Source of the DNA: Luteipulveratus flavus
GTDB taxonomy: Bacteria > Actinomycetota > Actinomycetes > Actinomycetales > Dermatophilaceae
Assembly (NCBI RefSeq): GCF_029080175.1
Contig: NZ_JARFJC010000029.1
Reading direction: 5' to 3' (one strand)
Length of the DNA stretch: 64,000 nt
A model generated the notes under the pieces. It saw nothing but the letters and a program-made list of their open reading frames with translations. It made no database searches and was not told the DNA's origin. Positions 27,140-33,471 of this stretch are shown here, one piece after another. Positions within the stretch are counted from its first letter, which is position 1. The number at the start of each line of letters is the position of its first letter. The translations under genes were made by a program, and so were the position numbers.

Positions 27140-27571
27140 TCAGGAGATCGCGGCGGCGACGATCAGCGCGACCGAGATGTGCGAGCTCGCACCGACCCAC
27201 GCGGCCGGGTGACGCTCGCTGTCCGTCACGAGGTCGCCGAGCCGTCCCGGCGTGAGCGCGTCGATCACGACGAAGCAGACCGCCATGATCACGATGCCGA
27301 GCACGCCGTACACCGCGCTGGAGATCAACCCGTCGCCCAGCCCGTCGTAGCTGGACCGGATGGCGACCACGACGATGATCGCGACCGCCAGCATGTTCGA
27401 GGCGAGCAGCACGGCGGCGTTGACGTTGCGCTGCTCCCAGATCAGGTCGCGCAGCCGTCCGGGCGTCAGTGCGTCGACCATCGCGTAGCCAACTCCCATC
27501 AGCACCAGCCCGACGGCTCCGTACGCCGCGATCGCGCCGACGTCGTACAACAGATCTCCTGCGTCCATCAT
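27140..27571 (-). CDS. DUF350 family membrane protein
   Basis: A 143-residue integral membrane protein with four helices arranged as two repeats. Each repeat ends in the same motif, VDALTPGRLRDLIW (about 32-45) and IDALTPGRLGDLVT (about 103-116), the known DUF350 duplication. The function of the family is not established; E. coli YjfL belongs to it. Two ATG codons in a row (27571 and 27568) follow GAGGGAG; either may start translation. It lies between the lipoprotein gene and the spermidine-synthase-like gene and is probably co-transcribed. Confidence 0.88.
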   Translation of the reverse strand: MMDAGDLLYDVGAIAAYGAVGLVLMGVGYAMVDALTPGRLRDLIWEQRNVNAAVLLASNMLAVAIIVVVAIRSSYDGLGDGLISSAVYGVLGIVIMAVCFVVIDALTPGRLGDLVTDSERHPAAWVGASSHISVALIVAAAIS

Positions 27572-27619
27572 CTCCCTCTCGTTGATTTCGCTGACCGACT
27601 GCTCGTGCCCGGCGGTCGG

Positions 27620-27859
27620 CTACTTGCCGACGCCGGAGCCGCCACCACGGACACGGCTGCCGCCGGACCCGTAGTAGCCGCGGCTGGAGTCACGGCCGCA
27701 GGCGTTGCGTGCCTGCGCGTCCGTGGGGGTGATCCCGGTGAGTCTGCGCTGCTGCTCCTTGTACGACCTCATGCAGTCGTCGCGGTCGTCGCCGCATCCG
27801 GCGGTGAGCAGCGTCGTCGCGGTCAGTCCCACGAGCAGCAGGGCCATCGGGCGTCTCAT
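27620..27859 (-). CDS. small lipoprotein
   Basis: A 79-residue predicted lipoprotein: a basic start (MRRP), hydrophobic MALLLVGLTATTLL and the lipobox LTAGC, giving a mature protein of about 60 residues from Cys21. The mature part has DDRDDCMRSYKEQQRRLTG and a Gly/Ser/Arg-rich C terminus (YYGSGGSRVRGGGSG). It resembles in type the small lipoprotein YjfM that sits beside a DUF350 gene in E. coli, but I cannot show homology. ATG 27859 overlaps the DUF2617 stop (ATGA), and GAGGAG lies at good spacing. Confidence 0.8.
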   Translation of the reverse strand: MRRPMALLLVGLTATTLLTAGCGDDRDDCMRSYKEQQRRLTGITPTDAQARNACGRDSSRGYYGSGGSRVRGGGSGVGK

Positions 27860-28392
27860 CGGGTCTCCTCGGTTCGTACGGCGCCGGCACGCCGTACTCG
27901 GGTGTGGGTCTGCACGAGCTGGCCGTGCTGGGGGTAGGCGTGCCAGGTGCGCCACTCGACCCCGTCACCGGTCCGCCGTGCGTGCAGCGCCGTCGCGGCG
28001 TGCCGGTGCCCGGGAAACACCGCGCTCACGGCGGCCGGCTCACCGCTCAGGGCGTCCAGCAGGGCGTCGACCTCGCGTCGCAGGCCGCTCTCGTCGAGCG
28101 TGCGCACCCGGGTCCGCATCTCGTACGACACCGGGTGCGTCGCCGGCTCGATGCGAACGACGGGTGTGGGCAGCGGTGTCGCCACCTGCGGCAGGTACGC
28201 GACGGTCTCGGTCAGGGCCGGCGAACCCGGTAGGGCGAGCACCACCTGGTGGGAGGCGCCCAGGATGCGCAGCTGGACCGGCAGGTCCGCCGGCTCGGCG
28301 ACGGTGAGGGCCGGCAGCGGCGCGAGCTCGACGGACCAGCGCAGGTCCTCGGCGCGGGTGTCCAGGTACGGGAGGTCCAGGAGATGGTGCAC
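27856..28392 (-). CDS. DUF2617 family protein
   Basis: A 178-residue soluble protein with the DUF2617 pattern: VQLRILGASHQVVL, ETVAYLP, a YEMRTRVRTL region, LSAVFPGHRHAATALHAR-like VSAVFPGHRHAATAL and the C-terminal WRTWHAYPQHGQLVQTHTRV. Function unknown. In actinobacteria I recall it next to DUF4178 and DUF350 genes, as here. The gene starts 3 bases after the DUF4178 stop and its stop overlaps the lipoprotein start (ATGA), so it is inside one translationally coupled unit. Confidence 0.85.
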   Translation of the reverse strand: MHHLLDLPYLDTRAEDLRWSVELAPLPALTVAEPADLPVQLRILGASHQVVLALPGSPALTETVAYLPQVATPLPTPVVRIEPATHPVSYEMRTRVRTLDESGLRREVDALLDALSGEPAAVSAVFPGHRHAATALHARRTGDGVEWRTWHAYPQHGQLVQTHTRVRRAGAVRTEETR

Positions 28393-28395
28393 CGC

Positions 28396-28857
28396 TCAGG
28401 CCTCCCGCGAGGCCGACACCGAAGAGGTGGGCAGCCGGTGTCCGACGCTGATCTCCCACGGCAGGAAGCCGAACCGCTCGAAGGAGAGCCGCTGGTCGTC
28501 GCTGCGGTAGTCGGCGTACGTGCAGCGGCCGGCCTTCCCGTACGGCAGCGAGCCCTCGACCATGAAGTTCGCCTCGCCGTTCTCGTAGCGGCGCCAACGC
28601 CGGCCGTCCATGCGCACCCAGCGGCCGTCGGGCTCACCGACGAGGTCGGGCCGGGGCGTCCAGGAGGTCAGGACCAGACCGTCGTCCTCCTCCACCGACA
28701 GCCACTGTTGACCGAGGCCGCCGTCCTGCAGCAGGTGCTCGGACCACACCACGTCGTCCTGCTCGAGCCAGACGGACGCGACGATGGGGGTGCTGCGGCC
28801 GTGGATCCAGACGACGACACCGGGCGCGAGCTCGGTCAGCGGGACGCCGGTGGACAT
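28396..28857 (-). CDS. DUF4178 family protein
   Basis: A 153-residue soluble protein with the DUF4178 features: a beta-rich N terminus (VVVWIHGRSTPIVASVWLEQ), WSEHLLQDG, QWLSVEEDDGLVLTSW, RRYENGEANFMVEGSLPYG and a final LSFERFGFLPWEISVGHRL. Function unknown. First gene of the five-gene cluster; ATG 28857 follows AGGAG at five bases. The divergent marR gene starts 136 bases away, and the promoters should lie between. MarR may regulate the cluster, but that is only positional. Confidence 0.83.
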   Translation of the reverse strand: MSTGVPLTELAPGVVVWIHGRSTPIVASVWLEQDDVVWSEHLLQDGGLGQQWLSVEEDDGLVLTSWTPRPDLVGEPDGRWVRMDGRRWRRYENGEANFMVEGSLPYGKAGRCTYADYRSDDQRLSFERFGFLPWEISVGHRLPTSSVSASREA

Positions 28858-28993
28858 GGATCTCCTGGGGTCGGTCGGGCGGGGCCGCGGCTCGGACGGC
28901 AGCGGTGCGGCGCCGGTTCCTCCCCGGCGCGCCATCGTAGAGGGGCGGGGTCGTCCTGCGCGGCCGGTTCCGGCACTGGCACACTGACCCTCC

Positions 28994-29521
28994 ATGACGC
29001 CCCGCAAGAAGGCGCCCGCGCCGAGTGAGCGCGAGCGCTACGAGGCCGAGGTCGCGGCCTACGTCGCCGCCGGAGGCAGTGAGGACGTGCAGCGGGTCAT
29101 CACCGCCGTGCACGGCCTGCACCGCCGCCTGTCGCAGTGGTACAGCCAGTCCCTCACCGATGTCGGCCTCACCGGCGGCGAGTGGGGTGTCATCTCCCAG
29201 CTGGCCACCGCGCCGCGCGGCACGGTGATGACCCCGACCCAGCTGGCCGGCGCCCTGTCCGTGGCCCCGTCGTCGATGACGCACCGGCTGGACAAGATGA
29301 CCGAACGGGGGCTGGTCGACCGCACGCCCGACCAGGAGAAGCGCACCCGCGTGCTCGTCACGCTGACCGAGCAGGGCTGGCAGACCTTCCAGCAGGTGAT
29401 CAAGGACTCCGACGTCGTGGAGTCCGACGTGCTGGAACGGCTGAGCTCGGCCCAGCGGGTCCAGCTCGCCGAGCTGCTGGAGCAGGCGATAGCCGGCGTC
29501 GACGACGCCCTCTCCACCTGA
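28994..29521 (+). CDS. MarR family transcriptional regulator
   Basis: A 175-residue winged-helix regulator. The N terminus is basic and variable; the DNA-binding region is TPTQLAGALSVAPSSMTHRLDKMTERGLVDRTPDQEKRTRVLVTLTEQG, with the wing DQEKRTRVLVTLT typical of MarR proteins. The C-terminal helix (RVQLAELLEQAIAGVDDAL) serves dimerisation. It is divergent from the DUF4178 cluster. A hairpin downstream at 29528-29561 could terminate it. Confidence 0.9.
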   Translation: MTPRKKAPAPSERERYEAEVAAYVAAGGSEDVQRVITAVHGLHRRLSQWYSQSLTDVGLTGGEWGVISQLATAPRGTVMTPTQLAGALSVAPSSMTHRLDKMTERGLVDRTPDQEKRTRVLVTLTEQGWQTFQQVIKDSDVVESDVLERLSSAQRVQLAELLEQAIAGVDDALST

Positions 29522-29527
29522 TCGTCG

Positions 29528-29561
29528 TGGCATCTCGTGCACTCGGCTGAACGAGATGCCA
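29528..29561. repeat. 11-bp inverted repeat after marR (likely terminator)
   Basis: TGGCATCTCGT at 29528-29538 and ACGAGATGCCA at 29551-29561 are exact reverse complements with a 12-base loop, 7 bases after the marR stop. It is AT-richer than its surroundings and lacks a U tract. It may be the marR terminator or a dispersed palindromic repeat. Confidence 0.65.
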
Positions 29562-29601
29562 GGGTGATCGTCCCGGGTCGGCGGCGTACCGGTCGCGACC
29601 A

Positions 29602-29672
29602 GTGACCGCTCGGGTCACCTGTCGCGCCGCACCCGCCCGTACGAGCCCGACGAGTGACCGCTCGGGTCACTC
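29602..29672. repeat. two copies of a GTGACC-N5-GGTCAC palindrome
   Basis: The 17-mer GTGACCGCTCGGGTCAC occurs exactly at 29602-29618 and again at 29654-29670. The second copy extends to GAGTGACC...GGTCACTC (29652-29672) and lies 22 bases after the ndk stop, a position suited to a terminator on the minus strand. The first copy is isolated in the gap. The repeat could also be an operator pair. Confidence 0.7.
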
Positions 29673-29694
29673 ATCGGGTGACGCGCAGGGCTAC

Positions 29695-30123
29695 TCAGGC
29701 GCGGGGGAACCAGATGCCGATCTCGCGCTCGGCCGACTCCAAGGAGTCCGAGCCGTGCACGATGTTCTGCTGCACCTTGAGTCCCCAGTCGCGGCCGAGG
29801 TCGCCGCGGATGGAGCCGGGCGCCGCCTCGGTCGGGTTGGTCGCACCGGCGAGGGAGCGGAAGCCCTTGATGCAGTCCTGACCCTCGATGACCGCGAACG
29901 TCGCCGGGCCGGAGGACATGAACTCGACCAGGGGCTCGTAGAACGGCTTGCCCTCGTGCTCGGCGTAGTGCTGGGCGAGGCGGTCACGGTCGGCGATCTC
30001 GACCTTCAGCGCGACCAGGGTGTATCCCTTGGCCTCGATGCGGCGCAGCACCTCCCCGGTGAGTCCGCGACGGTAGCCGTCGGGCTTGACGATGACCAGG
30101 GAACGCTCGATCTGTGCAGTCAC
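29695..30123 (-). CDS. ndk: nucleoside diphosphate kinase
   Basis: Balances nucleoside triphosphate pools by phosphate transfer through a histidine. The 142-residue protein has the N-terminal RSLVIVKPDGYRRGLTGEV, the SGPATFAVIEGQDCIKGFRSLAGATNP region, and the catalytic NIVHGSDSLESA with His123. GTG 30123 gives the usual length; the frame is open to 30141 but those residues are not conserved. It is the last gene of the ileS-GNAT-folC-DUF4233-uppP-ndk set, 96 bases after uppP. DUF4233 and ndk are neighbours in many actinobacteria. Confidence 0.97.
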   Translation of the reverse strand: MTAQIERSLVIVKPDGYRRGLTGEVLRRIEAKGYTLVALKVEIADRDRLAQHYAEHEGKPFYEPLVEFMSSGPATFAVIEGQDCIKGFRSLAGATNPTEAAPGSIRGDLGRDWGLKVQQNIVHGSDSLESAEREIGIWFPRA

Positions 30124-30219
30124 GGCGCAAACCCTATCCATGAGTCCGACCTGGTCATCGTCCAGTCCGATCGACCTGACATCTGGTCCTCCACCGTGCC
30201 CGAGATGTGGGGACGATGC

Positions 30220-31059
30220 TCAGGCGGGCGGGGCGGCGGCGTCGACGACGCCGAAGATCAGCAGGCCGAACACCACGATCGCCAGGATCACTCGGTAGAT
30301 CACGAACGGCTTGAAGTCGTGGGTGGTGATGTAGCGCATCAGCCAGGCGATCACGACGTACCCGACGACGAACGCGAGGACGGTGGCGATCGCGATGGGA
30401 CCCCACGGCGGGTTCGGGTCGTCCTCACCGATCTTGATGACCTTGAACAGACCGGAGGAGAGGACGGCCGGGATGGCCAGGAGGAAGGAGTACCGCGCCG
30501 CCGCCTCACGGGTGAAGCCCATGAACAGACCACCGGCGATGGTGCCGCCCGAGCGGGAGACGCCCGGGACCAGGGCCAGCGCCTGCCAGAAACCGAACGC
30601 GGTACCCGTCCGGGCGTCCAGGTCGGTGAGCGTCTTGCGCTGCCGGGCCCGCGCGTCCGCGAAGGCGATGACCAGGCCGAAGCCGAGCAGCATCGACGCG
30701 GTGATCCACAGGTTGCGCAGCGTGCTGTCGATCCAGTTCTGCAGCAGCAGGCCGAGGATCGCGATGGGCAGCGTGCCGATGATGACCAGCCAGCCCATCC
30801 GGGCGTCCGGGTCGCCACGCTCGACGCGACCGACGAGGGACAGGGCCCACTGCTTGATGATCCGCGCGATGTCGCGCCGGAAGTAGACGATCACCGCAGC
30901 CTCGGTGCCCAGCTGGTTGATCGCCGTGAACGCCGAGCCGCCGCCGTCGTTGTCGAAGAACAGTCGTCCGACGAGCAGTTGGTGGGCTGAGCTGGAGATC
31001 GGGAGGAACTCGGTCAGGCCTTGGACGATGCCGAGGACCACGGCCTCGATCCAGCTCAT
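30220..31059 (-). CDS. uppP: undecaprenyl-diphosphatase (BacA/UppP)
   Basis: Dephosphorylates undecaprenyl pyrophosphate at the membrane to recycle the lipid carrier of cell-wall synthesis; it also gives bacitracin resistance in other bacteria. The 279-residue polytopic protein has both signature motifs, GLTEFLPISSSAH (14-26) and the PGVSRSGGTIAGGLFMG region with the catalytic Ser-Arg-Ser. Start ATG 31059 is 3 bases after the DUF4233 stop, so it is inside the folC-ndk operon, where I would not normally expect it. Confidence 0.96.
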   Translation of the reverse strand: MSWIEAVVLGIVQGLTEFLPISSSAHQLLVGRLFFDNDGGGSAFTAINQLGTEAAVIVYFRRDIARIIKQWALSLVGRVERGDPDARMGWLVIIGTLPIAILGLLLQNWIDSTLRNLWITASMLLGFGLVIAFADARARQRKTLTDLDARTGTAFGFWQALALVPGVSRSGGTIAGGLFMGFTREAAARYSFLLAIPAVLSSGLFKVIKIGEDDPNPPWGPIAIATVLAFVVGYVVIAWLMRYITTHDFKPFVIYRVILAIVVFGLLIFGVVDAAAPPA

Positions 31060-31062
31060 GCG

Positions 31063-31446
31063 TTAACTCCCTGGGTAGTCGCGGGTCAGCTGGTCCATCT
31101 TGTTGCCCTGGAAGAGGGCGGTGACCCAGAGGGCGCCGAAGATCAGAGCGACGACGACCATGGCTGGAACGATGAACGCGGAGGCGAGCGTAGCGGCTTG
31201 CAGAAGCCAGCCGAGCAGAACTCCCCACGGACGGCGCAATGCCCCGGAAGTCAGCAGGCAGAGCACAGCCAGCACACAGCCTCCGACGAGGTACGTGCGG
31301 TGGGCGGAGTCGCCGTCGGCACGCGAGATCGCGTACGCCACCAGGGATCCGAAGAACAGCGCGAACGCCTGGCCGGCGAGCACGACGGCAGCGAAACGCC
31401 TCGTCATCCGCTCCCCCACGCCGTAGACGAGGAGACGACCGATCAC
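31063..31446 (-). CDS. DUF4233 family membrane protein
   Basis: A 127-residue protein with four membrane helices, matching DUF4233: RRFAAVVLAGQAFALFFGSLVAYAI, LVGGCVLAVLCLLTSGALRRPWGVLLGWLLQ and IVPAMVVVALIFGALWVTALFQG. The function is unknown, but the gene is nearly always next to folC and ndk in actinobacteria. GTG 31446 overlaps the folC stop (GTGA) and is preferred for that reason; ATG 31407 (MTRRFAAVV) is an alternative and would give 114 residues. Confidence 0.88.
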   Translation of the reverse strand: MIGRLLVYGVGERMTRRFAAVVLAGQAFALFFGSLVAYAISRADGDSAHRTYLVGGCVLAVLCLLTSGALRRPWGVLLGWLLQAATLASAFIVPAMVVVALIFGALWVTALFQGNKMDQLTRDYPGS

Positions 31447-32837
31447 GCGTCGGCCTCCCCATGACCGAGCAGCATGCGGACCTCGGCGGCGGTCACGACC
31501 GACCCGGTGGCGAGCACGCCACCGCCGACGCCGCCCTCGTCGGCGAGCGCGGCCGCCTGGTCCAGGGCGTCCGGAAGGTCGCGGACGACGGTGACGCGGT
31601 CGTCCCCGAAGACCTCGCGGGCCAGCACCCCGAGCTGCTCGACGGGCGTCGCGCGCGGCGAGGTCGTCCGGGAGATGACGACGTGGTCCAGGACCGGCTC
31701 GAGCGCCTCCAGCATCGCCTCGGCGTCCTTGTCCTGCAGCACCGCGATGACGCCGACGAGGCGGGTGAAGGTGAACGAGTCGTTGATCGCGTCCCGCAGC
31801 GCCCGCACCCCGCCCGGGTTGTGCGCGGCGTCCACCAGCACCGTCGGGGACCGGCGGACGATCTCCAGCCGCCCCGGCGAGGTCACGCCGGCCAGCCCGG
31901 CGCGCAGCACGTCGTCGACCAGCGGCTGCTCGCCACCGCCGATGAAGGCCTCGACCGCGGCGATCGCCGTTGCGGCGTTGTGCGCCTGGTGCTCGCCGAA
32001 CAGCGGCAGGAACAGGTCGTCGTACGGCGCGGCGAGCCCGCGGACGGAGATCTGCTGACCACCCACCGCCGGCTCGCGCTCGGTGACGCCGAACGCGCGG
32101 TCCTCCAGGTGGAGGGTGGCGCCGACCTCCTCGACCTGCTCCTCGATCAGCTCGTCGACCTCGGGCTCTTGGCGGGACACGACCGCGATCGTCCCCTCCT
32201 TGACGATGCCGCGCTTCTCGGTCGCGATCTCCTCCACCGTGGACCCGAGCAGCCGCTGGTGGTCGATGGAGATGGGGGTGATCACAGCGACGGTGGCGTC
32301 GGCGACGTTGGTCGCGTCCCACACACCGCCGAGCCCGACCTCGACCACCGCGACGTCGACGGGCGCGTCCGCGAACACGGCGTACGCGAGCACCACGAGC
32401 ACCTCGAAGTACGTCATCCGCACGCCGCCGTTCTGCGCGGACTCGGCGTCCACCATCTCGACGAACGGCAGCACCTCGTCGTACGTCGACACGAACCGCT
32501 CACGGTCGATCGCCTTGCCGTTCAACGAGATCCGCTCACGGATGTCGTGCAGGTGCGGGCTGGTGAAGCGGCCGGTCGACAGCCCCGTCTCGCGCAGCAG
32601 CCGCTCCACGATGCGCGCCGTCGACGTCTTGCCGTTGGTCCCGGTGAGGTGCACCAGGGGGAAGGACCGCTGCGGGTCGCCCATGAGCTCCATGCACCGC
32701 GCGACGCGTTCCAGGGACGGCTCGGGCGAGCTCTCCGGCGTACGCCCGAGGATCGCCTCCTCGACCTCGCGCATCCGCTTGCGCAGCTCCAGGTTGCGGG
32801 CGGCCTCGCGCTGGGCCGCGTCGGGTGCGGGACTCAC
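31443..32837 (-). CDS. folC: folylpolyglutamate/dihydrofolate synthase
   Basis: Adds glutamate to dihydropteroate or to folates, keeping folate in the cell. The 464-residue Mur-ligase-type protein has the ATP loop LTGTNGKTSTAR (64-75), FTSPHLHDIRERISLNG, VEVGLGGVWDATNV, ITPISIDHQRLLGST with the folate/metal residues, GEHQAHNAATAIAA and VLVDAAHNPGGVRAL. GTG 32837 overlaps the GNAT stop (GTGA), and its own stop overlaps DUF4233. It supplies the folate pool used by ThyA and DHFR at 4.5-6.2 kb. Confidence 0.96.
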   Translation of the reverse strand: MSPAPDAAQREAARNLELRKRMREVEEAILGRTPESSPEPSLERVARCMELMGDPQRSFPLVHLTGTNGKTSTARIVERLLRETGLSTGRFTSPHLHDIRERISLNGKAIDRERFVSTYDEVLPFVEMVDAESAQNGGVRMTYFEVLVVLAYAVFADAPVDVAVVEVGLGGVWDATNVADATVAVITPISIDHQRLLGSTVEEIATEKRGIVKEGTIAVVSRQEPEVDELIEEQVEEVGATLHLEDRAFGVTEREPAVGGQQISVRGLAAPYDDLFLPLFGEHQAHNAATAIAAVEAFIGGGEQPLVDDVLRAGLAGVTSPGRLEIVRRSPTVLVDAAHNPGGVRALRDAINDSFTFTRLVGVIAVLQDKDAEAMLEALEPVLDHVVISRTTSPRATPVEQLGVLAREVFGDDRVTVVRDLPDALDQAAALADEGGVGGGVLATGSVVTAAEVRMLLGHGEADA

Positions 32838-33469
32838 GACTGCCGTTCCTCCTGCTCGTCAGTACGCAGCGGGCGGGCCATCCACACGCTGTCAGGGATC
32901 CCCGAGCCGCCGGACTCGCGCTCGGTCTCGCGGAACCCGAAGTGCTCGTAGAAGGCGCCGGCGCCGTCGTTCCCGGCGAGGTAGGACAGCCGCAGCTCGT
33001 CGTACCCGTCCTCCTGCGCCTTGTCGATCACGGCGCGCAGCAGCCGGGCGCCGAGGCCGTCGCGCTGGTGGGACGGCAGGACGTAGAGCTTCCACAGGAT
33101 CAGGTGACCCTCGGACGGGCCGACGCTCGCCATGCCGACGATCTCGCCGTCCACCTCGGCCACCAGGACGCGTCCGGCGCGGATCGCGGGGATCGTCGCC
33201 TCCTGGGTCCACCACTTCGCCAGCCCCATCGCGACGTAGTCGTCGCCCGCGATCGGCCCGTACGTCACCGGCCAGGTCCGGTGGCCGACCTCGACCACCG
33301 CCGTCAGGTCGTCGCCGTCGGCCTGCCGGACGACCACCGACCGCTCGGTGGCCGTCCCGCTGCCGGACTCCTCGCCGCTCATGCCCACGGTCGCGCTCGG
33401 TCGTCCTGCGCTGCGGCCGGGTGCTCGTCCCTCGCCCCCAGCCTTCGCTACGTCCTCCTCGCCGCTCAT
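32834..33469 (-). CDS. GNAT family N-acetyltransferase with duplicated N-terminal start
   Basis: The conserved GNAT domain spans about residues 45-205 of 211: VVVRQADGDDLTAVVEVGHRTWP, EIVGMASVGPSEGH, LYVLPSHQRDGLGARLLRAVIDKA and LSYLAGNDGAGAFYEHFGF. The first 29 residues are a low-complexity extension (MSGEEDVAKAGGEGRAPGRS...), and the sequence MSGEE occurs twice, at residues 1 and 30. The outer ATG 33469 overlaps the ileS stop (ATGA); the inner ATG 33382 begins a normal-length GNAT protein. The 17 bases around both starts are identical, 87 bases apart. Substrate unknown. Located between ileS and folC. Confidence 0.85.
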   Translation of the reverse strand: MSGEEDVAKAGGEGRAPGRSAGRPSATVGMSGEESGSGTATERSVVVRQADGDDLTAVVEVGHRTWPVTYGPIAGDDYVAMGLAKWWTQEATIPAIRAGRVLVAEVDGEIVGMASVGPSEGHLILWKLYVLPSHQRDGLGARLLRAVIDKAQEDGYDELRLSYLAGNDGAGAFYEHFGFRETERESGGSGIPDSVWMARPLRTDEQEERQS

Positions 33470-33471
33470 GC
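33368..33471. repeat. 87-bp-spaced direct repeat creating an in-frame N-terminal extension
   Basis: CTCCTCGCCGCTCATGC occurs exactly at 33368-33384 and 33455-33471. The spacing of 87 bases is 29 codons. The duplication surrounds the two candidate start codons of the GNAT gene and keeps the frame. Confidence 0.85.
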
